Positions 9,576-18,500 of a DNA stretch of 64,000 nt are shown here, one piece after another. Below the pieces are notes generated by a model. It did not search any database and was not told the DNA's origin. It saw only the letters and a program-made list of their open reading frames with translations. The first letter of the stretch is position 1. Each line of letters starts with the position of its first letter. This stretch comes from BJGV01 sp965205785 (lineage in GTDB: Bacteria; Pseudomonadota; Gammaproteobacteria; Burkholderiales; Nitrosomonadaceae), in the NCBI GenBank assembly GCA_965205785.1, contig OZ242188.1:1054001-1118000 (forward strand), given 5' to 3'. The translations under genes and the position numbers were made by a program.

Positions 9576-10487
9576 TTACCTGTTTTTTGGTTTACCTGCT
9601 TTATCTGCAGAAATACCTTCCGCTACAGTGGGGTATCGAAGATTTATGTACAGTTCATTCTTTATTCGTGAATTAGTTAGGCGTCTTGATTCCTCCATAA
9701 ATGACAACATACTACTCGAAATATGTTTATGGGCATTGATGCGAGCGATACGGGGCGGACGTGGTATACCAAAGAAGTCAGCAATCAGATCGAAATATTC
9801 ACCCATCATTAAATTTGAGTCATCGCAAGCATTGTAAACCCTTCCTGGTTTTGCATAGCGTAATGCTGCAAAAATAATATGTACGAGATCATCAGCATGG
9901 ATACTGTTAGTATAACTATCGTCTTCTGGAAGCAGTACTGGGGTGCCTTCATGTAAGCGTTTCAATGGCAAACGATTGGCCGCATAAATTCCTGGTACAC
10001 GTAGAATTGATACACTTACACAGTTACGTGAGCCCCAATTACGTACTTGTTGTTCTGCGTCAGCTCTGCGTATTGAACGATCTATACGTGGCTTAATTTG
10101 CCATGTTTCATCTGTTCTAGCGCCACGGCAATCGCCATATACTCCGCTAGTACTTATGTAGATAAGTCGTTGTGGTAAAATTATCTTATTTGTAGCTAGT
10201 CGTTTTGTCAGTGACGCCAAGAGATTGGTGGTACGTATATCTCGTTTTCCCTGGTTGGGCGGTGGTGCTAGATGTATTACAGCATGAGCTATTCCTGCGA
10301 GTTTATTAAGGGTATTAGGATTGTCGAGATCACCAAATATAGGGGTAATTCCATGTTGGCGAAGCTGGGGAGCATTTTCCAAATGGCGACATAGGCCTAT
10401 TAGCCTGTAGTGAGTACGTAACAACGGAGCAGAACGTAAAGCAATATCACCGCACCCGATAAGTAAAAGTGTTTGTTTCATAGTCAC
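9576..10487 (-). CDS. NAD-dependent epimerase/dehydratase family protein (extended SDR)
   Basis: A 303-residue Rossmann protein. The N-terminal nucleotide-binding loop is GCGDIALR (residues 12-19), a variant of GxxGxxG. ISTSGVYGDCRGA near residue 112 resembles the serine-tyrosine region of atypical extended SDR proteins of the YeeZ type; a clear YxxxK catalytic pair is not obvious. Substrate and pathway are unknown. It is transcribed away from the ferredoxin-type reductase, with 45 bases between the start codons. A shared control region is likely, but no operator is seen. Confidence 0.75.
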   Translation of the reverse strand: MTMKQTLLLIGCGDIALRSAPLLRTHYRLIGLCRHLENAPQLRQHGITPIFGDLDNPNTLNKLAGIAHAVIHLAPPPNQGKRDIRTTNLLASLTKRLATNKIILPQRLIYISTSGVYGDCRGARTDETWQIKPRIDRSIRRADAEQQVRNWGSRNCVSVSILRVPGIYAANRLPLKRLHEGTPVLLPEDDSYTNSIHADDLVHIIFAALRYAKPGRVYNACDDSNLMMGEYFDLIADFFGIPRPPRIARINAHKHISSSMLSFMEESRRLTNSRIKNELYINLRYPTVAEGISADKAGKPKNR

Positions 10488-10532
10488 TTATATGATTTTC
10501 CATTAGTTTTTTGTTTATCTGTCAATAATCCG

Positions 10533-11567
10533 ATGTCTTATCGAATCACTATTCATCCCAGCAACCACGTTTTTAATGCAGAACCTGGAGAAACTGTTCT
10601 TCAAGCTGCATTACGAGAGGGCTTTCCACTTCCATATGGTTGTCGTAATGGTGCTTGTGGTACATGCAAAGGCAAAATCATACAGGGAAAGGTAGATTTT
10701 GGCAGGCATAATGATGATACGTTAACAGAAGTAGAAAAAAAGATAGGTATAGCATTGTTTTGCTGTGCCTCACCATTATCAGAATTAGTGATTGAGTGCC
10801 GTGAAATTGGAGCAGTTAAAGATATAAAAGTTAGAAAGCTTCCATGTCGAGTACAAAAAATGAAGCGGGTAGCGCCCGACATTATGATAATTTCTCTCAA
10901 GCTACCTACAAATGAAAGGCTACAATTTCTTGCAGGGCAATATATAGACATTCTGATGAAAGACGGTAAACGTAGAAGTTTTTCCTTGGCAAATGCCCCT
11001 CATGACGATGCATTGTTACAACTTCATGTGCGTAATTATCCGGGTGGTGTATTTGCTGAACATACATTCTCAGGTATGAAGGAAAAAGATATTTTGCGCT
11101 TTGAGGGGCCACTCGGTACATTCTTTCTTCGTGAGGATTCAGACAAGCCAATTATATTTGTTGCAAGCGGTACCGGTTTCGCTCCGGTTAAAAGTATTCT
11201 TGAACATGTTTTTCATATTGCTGAAACACGTGGAAACTACCGGCAAATGATTCTTTACTGGGGTGTTCGTACTAAAGCCGATCTATATTTAGCTGATCTT
11301 GCTGGAAGCTGGCAACAAAAATATGACAATTTTTGTTTTATTCCAGTTTTATCAGAGGCGTTACTGACAGATGGCTGGCTTGGAAGAGCGGGATTAGTGC
11401 ATCAGGCTGTACTAGAAGATTTTGATAGTCTTTCCGGATATCAAGTATATGCCTGTGGGTCACCAGTAATGGTAGGAGCAGCTCGTAAAGATTTTATAAA
11501 TCTTCGTAGCCTGCCAGAAGATGAATTTTTTTCAGATGCATTTACTCCTTCCCCGGCTAATAAATAA
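10533..11567 (+). CDS. Ferredoxin-type FAD/NAD(P)H reductase (CDP-6-deoxy-glucoseen reductase-like)
   Basis: A 344-residue electron-transfer protein joining three domains. A plant-type 2Fe-2S ferredoxin comes first, with cysteines in GCRNGACGTC and FCCAS (roughly residues 35-80). An FAD-binding barrel follows with RRSFSLANAP. An NAD-binding domain comes last with VASGTGFAPVKS and YACGSPVM. I chose ATG 10533 (MSYRITI) because homologous proteins begin there and the 20 codons upstream look non-coding. Its partner oxygenase or dehydratase is not adjacent; the Rieske oxygenase at 39417 is one candidate, by inference only. Its end lies one base from the convergent hemY stop. Confidence 0.85.
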   Translation: MSYRITIHPSNHVFNAEPGETVLQAALREGFPLPYGCRNGACGTCKGKIIQGKVDFGRHNDDTLTEVEKKIGIALFCCASPLSELVIECREIGAVKDIKVRKLPCRVQKMKRVAPDIMIISLKLPTNERLQFLAGQYIDILMKDGKRRSFSLANAPHDDALLQLHVRNYPGGVFAEHTFSGMKEKDILRFEGPLGTFFLREDSDKPIIFVASGTGFAPVKSILEHVFHIAETRGNYRQMILYWGVRTKADLYLADLAGSWQQKYDNFCFIPVLSEALLTDGWLGRAGLVHQAVLEDFDSLSGYQVYACGSPVMVGAARKDFINLRSLPEDEFFSDAFTPSPANK

Positions 11568-11568
11568 G

Positions 11569-12828
11569 TCAGTCCATGTTGATCAATAGTTTAGCAGGGG
11601 TAGTATCAAGAATTTTGCTAGATAATTTTCCTGGTTCTGGCTTCTGGGACGCTTCAAGTCCCTTTGTATAGTGATCTTTGGCTATTTCAGGCTTACCAAT
11701 TTTTTCATTTAATAGCGCCAGCATGAGATGTGCTTCATAACTAGATTTTATTGCAATACTTGATTCCAAATAGCTTTGTGCTTTACCCCATAGTTCACAT
11801 CTTATGCAAAGCTTTCCAAGAGTAAGTAATAAATTAAAATCGTTCGGATAGAATTTCAACCACCATGTTTCAGCATATTCAATTTGTCTTGTTACATTAC
11901 CCCTCATGCAATCGGCATAGATACTAACCAATTCTGAGTTCCAATGTGCATTTAAGCTTTTTTCAATGATTTGCTGAGCTTTTTTACAGTCACCTAATGC
12001 AATATGCGCCTGTGCTCCAAAATACGCAATCGTATTATTTTCCTTCTCTACTGAGGGCATATTTCTCCAGTATCTCTGAAGTAATTGTTTATTCCATGCA
12101 ATATTCTTAAAATTTTCTAGATGGGCTCGATGTCGTAATTCCTCAGCCAATGATTCATTTAAAGAATTTTGCTTTACTAGCTGATCAACTAGGTCTAAAA
12201 CTTTTTCCCAATTATTGGCTTGTTGTTGTGCTTTTAGTTCTAACCGTAGTATAGCGTTTTGCTGATTTTTCTCCACGGTATCTAAGCCGTGTAAAATGCT
12301 TAATGCTTCTTCATAATGGTTTTCGTCCAATAACAGTTCAGCTTTGGTAATTGCATGTAAAGCTGTTTCATCGGGAGCCTTGTTCTCTAATACATTAATA
12401 AATTCATCACGTTGAGAATATCTACTTAGTTCGTGGGCAGAACGTGCTGCAATGGCAGCATTAATTGCAATAAATTCAGAGGACTCTTTAAATTTCAGTG
12501 CCTTATTAGCAGTCTTCTCAGCTTTAGTATAACGTCCTTCCAAGAATTCTTTCATCCCACTTAGTAAGGTTACATATGCTGCTTCATGACGTTTCCGGAT
12601 TCGGAATTCACGTACCTTAGTTGGTAACCGCAGGGTAGCGATTATAAGTCTTACTATAAAATAGCAAATAAAGAATAATGCAACTAATAACACCAACAGC
12701 ATATTGAGTGAAAGTTCAATACGGTATTCTTGTGCTACCAGTAACACATACCCACTATTATATTTAGCTGCAAATGCAATTACTCCTGCAACTAAAATTA
12801 ATGTCAGTAGCCAGAAAATAAATTTCAT
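11569..12828 (-). CDS. hemY: HemY, TPR protein of heme biosynthesis
   Basis: Inner-membrane protein of 419 residues. Two N-terminal helices (about 2-20 and 38-65) span the membrane. The rest is helical TPR repeats with the HemY N-domain signature (FLEGRYTKAEKTANKAL). HemY proteins of this type sit beside hemC/D/X in beta- and gammaproteobacteria. They are thought to scaffold heme synthesis steps; no enzyme activity is shown. The start abuts the hemX stop, so the two genes are translated from one message. This is not the protoporphyrinogen oxidase that shares the name. Confidence 0.88.
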   Translation of the reverse strand: MKFIFWLLTLILVAGVIAFAAKYNSGYVLLVAQEYRIELSLNMLLVLLVALFFICYFIVRLIIATLRLPTKVREFRIRKRHEAAYVTLLSGMKEFLEGRYTKAEKTANKALKFKESSEFIAINAAIAARSAHELSRYSQRDEFINVLENKAPDETALHAITKAELLLDENHYEEALSILHGLDTVEKNQQNAILRLELKAQQQANNWEKVLDLVDQLVKQNSLNESLAEELRHRAHLENFKNIAWNKQLLQRYWRNMPSVEKENNTIAYFGAQAHIALGDCKKAQQIIEKSLNAHWNSELVSIYADCMRGNVTRQIEYAETWWLKFYPNDFNLLLTLGKLCIRCELWGKAQSYLESSIAIKSSYEAHLMLALLNEKIGKPEIAKDHYTKGLEASQKPEPGKLSSKILDTTPAKLLINMD

Positions 12829-14376
12829 CTATTCTCCCTCCCCCACTTCTTCACTCATTTCTCCTTCCATTAATGCCTCCCCCCCCACTTCTTCTTCTGA
12901 TTTAACTTCTGGTTCTCCATTTTTCTCCACCTCAGCGTTATCTTCTGCTTCAGCTGCCTCGGCTTTTGCCTTAGTTTCTGCTTCAGCTGCCTCGGCTTTT
13001 GCCTTAGTTTCTGCTTCAGCTGCCTCGGCTTTTGCCTTAGCTTCTGCTTCAGCTGCCTCGGCTTTTGCCTTAGTTTCTGCTTCAGCTGCCTCGGCTTTTG
13101 CCTTAGTTTCTGCTTCAGCTGCCTCGGCTTTTGCCTTAGTTTCTGCTTCAGCTGCCTCGGCTTTTGCCTTAGCTTCTGCTTCAGCTGCCTCAGCTTTTTC
13201 CATCAAGAGACGCTTATTTTCTTCTTCAGCTTGCTTTTGTTCGACTATTTTAGAATTAATTGCTGCATTTGCTGTTTCTTTCTTCGTGGCAAGACGGTAC
13301 TTACGTACAGCATCATAGCTTGTTGAAATATCGGGTGAATCAATGGAAATTTCATTACTATGCAATTGGTTTAAAGTTTCTAGCATACTGGTACCGAGCT
13401 TAGACTTATTATTAAAATGCTTATTGATCCACTCAATAGAAGTCTTAAGGTAAGCCTTAAAATTTACTGCATCACGTGCAAGCAAAGCGTTATGCGCAGC
13501 CAATAGCCGTAATTTTAGGTTTTCACGAAGAAAATATGAATGTGATGGTGGCGGTATATCTTGTTTGCCTACATGGTCAATACGTACTAGTTTCTTAATA
13601 TCTGTCCAAATCTCCAGCAAAAGATCTTGTAGCATTCCTAACAATCCTTCCGATGCTTTAGGTTTATGTGGAGCATCGCTAGTTTTTGGTGGAAGAGCTT
13701 CTTCCATTGCTAGTGGTAATTGATTTACTGATTCAGCAAGGCTATCAAGACTTTGGCTAATACCGATGGTATCTACTATAGGTACAGCTTTGAGCAGATT
13801 AATGTCTTTTGCCAGTATATTTTGTAGATGAGATATTTGTGGATGGTTAATGCGTTGCAATCTTACATTAGCCTCTTGCATTGCGACCAGGGCAGATTTT
13901 ACATTATTTGTCAGTCGTGTTTGTTGATTTGCAACTAGTAACAGTTGCTCCACTTCCTCCATGGTTGTTTCATTACGATTAGGGACAAGGTCTTCATAAA
14001 GTCCTTCCAATATTTTTTGTTTACCTACAGATTCTGTTAAACCAACTTCAAGCAATTTAAGCTTAGAATCGGTTTTCTCTTGTTCTCTTCCTACTTTGTC
14101 AGAAATATTACGTAATTCTTCAGATGAATCTATTTCTACCAGTCGTTTTTCAATTGAAGAATCTATGCCTACCAATCGGGTCTCAAATTCTTGCTGTAAA
14201 GTTTTAATTTTATTATTAGCTTCATACCACTGCCATGCAGCAATAGCAGCAGCTACCATAACGGCAAATAATAAAAAAATAATACCGTTGCGTAGACCCT
14301 TTGATTTGCCAGTTGTTTGTGGCTTATCAACTACTTGTGATTCTTCAATAATATCTGGTTGAATTTCTTTACTCAT
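12829..14376 (-). CDS. hemX: HemX-type membrane protein with a long Ala/Glu/Lys repeat tail
   Basis: A 515-residue single-span protein. The N-terminus is cytoplasmic (1-30), followed by a helix at 31-48 (IIFLLFAVMVAAAIAAW) and a predicted coiled coil. The core matches the HemX family (LLVANQQTRLTNNVKSAL, VRIDHVG, LRENLKLRLLAAHNALLARD). HemX lies with hemC, hemD and hemY in many proteobacteria. It was once called a uroporphyrinogen methyltransferase, but the catalytic fold is not present. After residue 390 comes an unusual low-complexity tail: eight 11-residue units, then an acidic end. hemD, normally just upstream, is absent. Confidence 0.88.
   Translation of the reverse strand: MSKEIQPDIIEESQVVDKPQTTGKSKGLRNGIIFLLFAVMVAAAIAAWQWYEANNKIKTLQQEFETRLVGIDSSIEKRLVEIDSSEELRNISDKVGREQEKTDSKLKLLEVGLTESVGKQKILEGLYEDLVPNRNETTMEEVEQLLLVANQQTRLTNNVKSALVAMQEANVRLQRINHPQISHLQNILAKDINLLKAVPIVDTIGISQSLDSLAESVNQLPLAMEEALPPKTSDAPHKPKASEGLLGMLQDLLLEIWTDIKKLVRIDHVGKQDIPPPSHSYFLRENLKLRLLAAHNALLARDAVNFKAYLKTSIEWINKHFNNKSKLGTSMLETLNQLHSNEISIDSPDISTSYDAVRKYRLATKKETANAAINSKIVEQKQAEEENKRLLMEKAEAAEAEAKAKAEAAEAETKAKAEAAEAETKAKAEAAEAETKAKAEAAEAEAKAKAEAAEAETKAKAEAAEAETKAKAEAAEAEDNAEVEKNGEPEVKSEEEVGGEALMEGEMSEEVGEGE
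12931..13194 (-). repeat. 33-bp tandem repeat array inside hemX
   Basis: Eight consecutive 33-base units encode AEAAEAETKAK or the variant AEAAEAEAKAK; the last unit is diverged (ending EDNAE). The units are nearly identical at DNA level, including synonymous positions, which points to recent expansion by slippage or unequal crossover. Read from the N-terminus, the variants come as A,T,T,T,A,T,T. This suggests that blocks of three or four units were copied together. The encoded stretch should form a long charged alpha-helix. Confidence 0.97.
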
Positions 14377-14475
14377 AGTTTATTTAAAGGAAAATTAGTT
14401 CAATTGTCAGCAAAATATAAGTGAAAATTTTATTTCTAGTATCCCCAGCACACTATAATTTATGTAAATGATTAA

Positions 14476-15408
14476 TCATTTAAGTGCAGCTAGTATTTCA
14501 TCTGCACCTTGTGCTTTTAAGTTCTGTGCCAGGTGGATACCCATAGTTTTACCCGTTGCTGGCTTCCCGCTCAATTGAGCACTAAGCATTTGAGACCCGT
14601 CAGGATTGGCAACAAATCCACGTAATAGTAATTTTTCATCAATAATTTCTGCAAAGCCACCTAGGGGTACCTGACAACTCCCTCCTAATTCTCGGCTCAT
14701 GGCGCGTTCAGATTCTACACACTGCGCAGTTTTGAAGTGGTTTAATGGTTGCATGAGTTTTATTAGGTCAGTTCTTTCAGAAAGACATTCTACTCCAAGC
14801 GCTCCTTGCCCAACTGCTGGCAGGCTTAGTTCAGGGCTTAATATGGTGGTAATACGATCAGTTAGACCCAATCGCTTAAGTCCAGCCGCTGCCAAAATTA
14901 TAGCTGCATATTGTCCTTCATCCAGTTTGCGCAACCGTGTCTGTACATTACCTCGTAACGGCCGTACTTGTAAATAAGGAAAGCGAGCACGTAATTGGCT
15001 TTCACGTCGTAGGCTCGACGTGCCTATCACGCTTCCAGCAGGTAATTTATCAAGGTTTGCGTAGTGATTTGAGACAAAAGCATCTCTTGGGTCTTCACGT
15101 TCAGCAATAGCAGCCAATACAAATCCTGAAGGCATATTCATGGGTACATCTTTCATTGAATGTACAGCAATGTCTGCATGACCCTCCATCATTGATTGCT
15201 CTAATTCTTTTATGAACAAACCTTTGCCACCAATTTTTGAGAGTGAAGTATTTAGTATTTGGTCGCCACGTGTAGTCATGCCAAGTATACTAATGTTACT
15301 TTGTGGGTATAATTCCATCAGCCAACGTTTCATAAATTCTGCTTGCCACAGAGCGAGCGCACTTTCACGTGTAGCAATAACGATTTTTGTAGGAATAGAC
15401 ACGGACAT
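14476..15408 (-). CDS. hemC: Porphobilinogen deaminase (hydroxymethylbilane synthase)
   Basis: Cytoplasmic enzyme that joins four porphobilinogens into hydroxymethylbilane. The 310 residues are the standard length. ATRESALALWQ lies at the N-terminus and MKDVPMNMP in domain 1. Domain 3 has the cofactor loop GGSCQVPLGGF, whose cysteine binds dipyrromethane. The next gene on the strand is hemX, 99 bases on, with no room for hemD, the uroporphyrinogen-III synthase gene usually found there. Confidence 0.96.
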   Translation of the reverse strand: MSVSIPTKIVIATRESALALWQAEFMKRWLMELYPQSNISILGMTTRGDQILNTSLSKIGGKGLFIKELEQSMMEGHADIAVHSMKDVPMNMPSGFVLAAIAEREDPRDAFVSNHYANLDKLPAGSVIGTSSLRRESQLRARFPYLQVRPLRGNVQTRLRKLDEGQYAAIILAAAGLKRLGLTDRITTILSPELSLPAVGQGALGVECLSERTDLIKLMQPLNHFKTAQCVESERAMSRELGGSCQVPLGGFAEIIDEKLLLRGFVANPDGSQMLSAQLSGKPATGKTMGIHLAQNLKAQGADEILAALK

Positions 15409-15696
15409 TTAAACGATAATGAAAAAACTACTAAATTTGTTATAACTGTTTATTTTAACATGAGCGGCTTTAAATTGGATTGGGTGGCATAGTATCCCCG
15501 TAGCATTAGTACCAAGATTTAAGAAATTAATGTTAAATTCAATAATATTGGGAAATGGCAGTCTCCGTGCTCTTATTTGAATCATTTCAATTTTTAAGAC
15601 TAAACCAAACTTAGGGCGCAGAGAGCTGGTACAATTTCTACTATATTTTCATCTAAGCACTTTGATAATTGTCTGAGACAAATAAACTAACTCATA

Positions 15697-16047
15697 ATGA
15701 AAAGAAAGTCGTTTCTGCTAATTCTGGCTAGCATAGCAATTTTAACTGCCAGCAATGTTAATGCTGACTTATCTCGATTGTTTCCTCAGCCTCCATCAAA
15801 TAGTAAGCTGGGTGAACTCACCGCAATAAATTATCCTCAAGTAGAGATAAGTGGTGAGTCTTTACAATTAGGTGCGGGTGGACAAATTCGTGGAACTAAT
15901 AATCATATTATTCTTCCGGCGTTACTCACTGAACTTGGCCCAGTTTTATATTGGATTGGTCCCACAGGTGATGTGCAGCGTATTTGGTTGCTTACTTCAG
16001 AAGAGATGACTCAGGCAGAAGAAGAAGGAAAATATGCGACTCAATAA
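15697..16047 (+). CDS. Small exported protein of unknown function
   Basis: A 116-residue protein with a clear signal peptide (KRK, hydrophobic stretch 5-19, likely cleavage after SNVNA at 23). The mature part of about 93 residues has no cysteines. It contains PQVEISGESLQLGAGGQIRG and a closing LLTSEEMTQAEEE. I do not recognise a functional family. It sits 42 bases ahead of miaB on the same strand and could be co-transcribed. The 288 bases upstream, up to hemC, hold no other gene and should contain promoters for both directions. Confidence 0.7.
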   Translation: MKRKSFLLILASIAILTASNVNADLSRLFPQPPSNSKLGELTAINYPQVEISGESLQLGAGGQIRGTNNHIILPALLTELGPVLYWIGPTGDVQRIWLLTSEEMTQAEEEGKYATQ

Positions 16048-16089
16048 AAGCAAAACTAAATTTTAATAATATTTTGATTGAAGCGTGTT

Positions 16090-17493
16090 ATGGGTAAGAA
16101 ACTCTATATAAAAACATTTGGTTGCCAGATGAACGAGTATGATTCTGCAAAAATTGTAGACTTACTCTATGCTGCCCAAGGTATGGAGCAAACTGATGAC
16201 CCAAACGACGCTGATATGATTCTTTTTAATACTTGTTCAGTAAGGGAAAAGGCACAGGAAAAGGTATTTCATGATTTGGGGCGCATTAGAGCACTAAAAA
16301 AAGCCAATCCTGAATTACTTATTGGTGTAGGAGGTTGTGTAGCCAGTCAAGAAGGAACAACTATTATTAAGCGTGCGCCATATGTGGATGTAGTATTTGG
16401 GCCACAAACTTTACACCGACTTCCGCAGTTAATAGAAGCACGTAAAGTTAGCGGAAAATCCCAGGTAGATATCAGTTTTCCTGAGGTTGAAAAGTTTGAT
16501 TATTTGCCTGAATCTCTGTTTCATCATAAAGGGCGTGTGGGGAGCGTAAGTGCATTTGTTTCTATAATGGAAGGTTGTAGCAAGTATTGCAGTTTTTGTG
16601 TAGTTCCTTACACACGTGGCGAAGAAGTTTCACGTCCGTTACGTGAGGTTCTGGTAGAGATTGTAAAGCTAGCAGATCAGGGAGTTAAAGAAATTACTTT
16701 GCTGGGACAGAACGTTAATGCCTACCGTGGACCATTAGAAGATGAGGCAGAAGATGAGGTAGCGGATTTAGCATTATTACTTTCATATATAAATGAAATC
16801 CCTGGAATTGAGCGCATTCGCTATACGACTTCTCATCCCAGAGAATTTACAGGGCGCCTAATAGAAACTCATCAAAAACTTAATAAATTAGTTGGCCACG
16901 TACATTTGCCAGTACAGTCTGGTTCTGATCGGGTTCTAGCAGCAATGAAACGCGGTTATACAGTTCTTGAATATAAATCTATTATCCGAAGACTTCGTGC
17001 TGTTCGTCCTGACATTTCTCTTACCTCTGATTTCATTATTGGATTCCCTGGTGAAACTGAAGCTGATTTTAACGCAACTATGAAGTTGATTGAGGAAGTT
17101 GGTTTTGATGATTCGTTTAGCTTTATTTATAGCCAGCGCCCTGGAACTCCAGCTGCTGACTTACCTGATAATACTCCATACAAAACAAAACAAGAAAGGT
17201 TGCAGAAAATTCAAGAAAAGATTAGATGTCAGGCGAAAGCCGCCGGTGAGAGTATGATAGGAACAGTTCAAAATATTTTGGTTGAAGGAGTCTCCAAAAA
17301 GAATCCTAACGAACTTTGTGGACGTACAGATAATAATCGTATGGTCAATTTTGTTGGAGACCTTAATATAATTGGCCATTTTATAGATATTGAAATAACA
17401 GCTGCTTTATCAAAATCATTACGTGGTGAAATTGTGTGTGATACAGTTAGATCCTCATCTTCTGTAGAGCATGATTATTACTACAAGAATTAA
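16090..17493 (+). CDS. miaB: tRNA-2-methylthio-N6-dimethylallyladenosine synthase MiaB
   Basis: Radical-SAM enzyme that adds a methylthio group to i6A37 of tRNAs reading UNN codons. The N-terminal domain holds three auxiliary-cluster cysteines in FGCQMNEYDS, NTCSVREKA and GGCVAS. The radical-SAM motif is CSKYCSFC, followed by VVPYTRG, and a C-terminal TRAM domain ends the protein. I chose ATG 16090, since the protein then begins MGKKLYIKTFGCQ like its relatives and GAAG lies six bases upstream. A TTG at 16078 would add four residues. It heads the miaB-phoH-ybeY-corC-lnt block. Confidence 0.95.
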   Translation: MGKKLYIKTFGCQMNEYDSAKIVDLLYAAQGMEQTDDPNDADMILFNTCSVREKAQEKVFHDLGRIRALKKANPELLIGVGGCVASQEGTTIIKRAPYVDVVFGPQTLHRLPQLIEARKVSGKSQVDISFPEVEKFDYLPESLFHHKGRVGSVSAFVSIMEGCSKYCSFCVVPYTRGEEVSRPLREVLVEIVKLADQGVKEITLLGQNVNAYRGPLEDEAEDEVADLALLLSYINEIPGIERIRYTTSHPREFTGRLIETHQKLNKLVGHVHLPVQSGSDRVLAAMKRGYTVLEYKSIIRRLRAVRPDISLTSDFIIGFPGETEADFNATMKLIEEVGFDDSFSFIYSQRPGTPAADLPDNTPYKTKQERLQKIQEKIRCQAKAAGESMIGTVQNILVEGVSKKNPNELCGRTDNNRMVNFVGDLNIIGHFIDIEITAALSKSLRGEIVCDTVRSSSSVEHDYYYKN

Positions 17494-17519
17494 GATTTTT
17501 AACTAGCCATTAAATTCCC

Positions 17520-18500
17520 TTGAGACCCAAGTCAGAAGAGATATCTTTTCCTCCAGATGATAATCAACGCCTTGCCAATTTATGCGGGGTCTTGGATGAA
17601 AATCTAAAACAGATTGAATCAGCCCTTGATGTTTCTATCACACGGCGTAGTGAACATTTCAGTATAAGGGGTAAAACTATTCAAACAAGGCTTGCATCAT
17701 GGGTATTAAAAAGTTTCTATAGTCAGGCTAAATCTAGTCTTAGTATCGAACAAATTCAATTAGGTTTAATTGAGGTGATGAATCCACATCATCCAGTAAA
17801 ACAAAATCCTTCTGATTCCGTCGGCGAGGAGGTGTCAGTACCGGTGCTCATTACTCGCCGCAGTGATTTGCATGGCCGGACACCACATCAAGCAAAATAT
17901 TTAATGCAGATTCAAGATCACGATATTACTTTCGCTATCGGACCTGCGGGTACAGGTAAAACCTATCTTGCAGTAGCTAGTGCGGTTGATGCGCTGGAGC
18001 GAGATGTAGTAGATCGCATAATACTAGTACGTCCAGCAGTTGAAGCAGGTGAGCGACTTGGTTTTCTTCCGGGTGACATGACGCAAAAAGTGGATCCGTA
18101 TTTAAGGCCACTTTATGATGCGCTATACGATTTGATGGGGCTTGCTAAAACTAGCAAGCTATTTGAACGTGGCACAATTGAAGCTGCTCCATTAGCTTTT
18201 ATGCGAGGGCGCACATTGAATAAATCATTTATTATTCTCGATGAAGCTCAAAATACTACACCAGAACAGATTAAAATGTTTCTGACCCGTATTGGATTCG
18301 GCTCCAAGGTTGTTGTGACGGGAGACATTACGCAAATTGATTTGGCCAAAAACCAAAAAAGTGGTTTGGTAGAGGCTAAACGGGTATTAGAAAAAGTGCG
18401 CGGTGTTGCCTTTACCAATTTTGAAGCTGAGGATGTAGTCAGGCATCCTTTGGTACAGAGAATTGTTAATGCTTACGAAAAATATGAAAGCCCAGAGTAA
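17520..18500 (+). CDS. ybeZ: PhoH-like ATPase (YbeZ)
   Basis: Cytoplasmic P-loop protein of 326 residues. The Walker A motif is GPAGTGKT near residues 141-148; Walker B is FIILDEAQN near 239-247. A small KH-like N-terminal part precedes the ATPase domain. YbeZ works with YbeY in RNA and ribosome metabolism, which the neighbouring ybeY supports. The start is TTG at 17520 if the full frame is used. No ATG is near, so this is the best choice. The end overlaps ybeY by 17 bases. Confidence 0.93.
   Translation: MRPKSEEISFPPDDNQRLANLCGVLDENLKQIESALDVSITRRSEHFSIRGKTIQTRLASWVLKSFYSQAKSSLSIEQIQLGLIEVMNPHHPVKQNPSDSVGEEVSVPVLITRRSDLHGRTPHQAKYLMQIQDHDITFAIGPAGTGKTYLAVASAVDALERDVVDRIILVRPAVEAGERLGFLPGDMTQKVDPYLRPLYDALYDLMGLAKTSKLFERGTIEAAPLAFMRGRTLNKSFIILDEAQNTTPEQIKMFLTRIGFGSKVVVTGDITQIDLAKNQKSGLVEAKRVLEKVRGVAFTNFEAEDVVRHPLVQRIVNAYEKYESPE

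Noticed and set aside
10473..10532. Upstream start for the ferredoxin-type reductase
   Set aside because: The 20 extra residues do not resemble the family and would overlap the divergent gene. ATG 10533 fits better.
12931..13194. Possible CRISPR array
   Set aside because: The units are directly adjacent with no spacers and stay in the hemX reading frame.
12704..13318. Long rightward open frame rich in Ser/Ala opposite hemX
   Set aside because: It is the complement of the 33-base repeat array and hemX codons. Its repeat (SASAASAFALV) is a by-product, and no start signal supports it.
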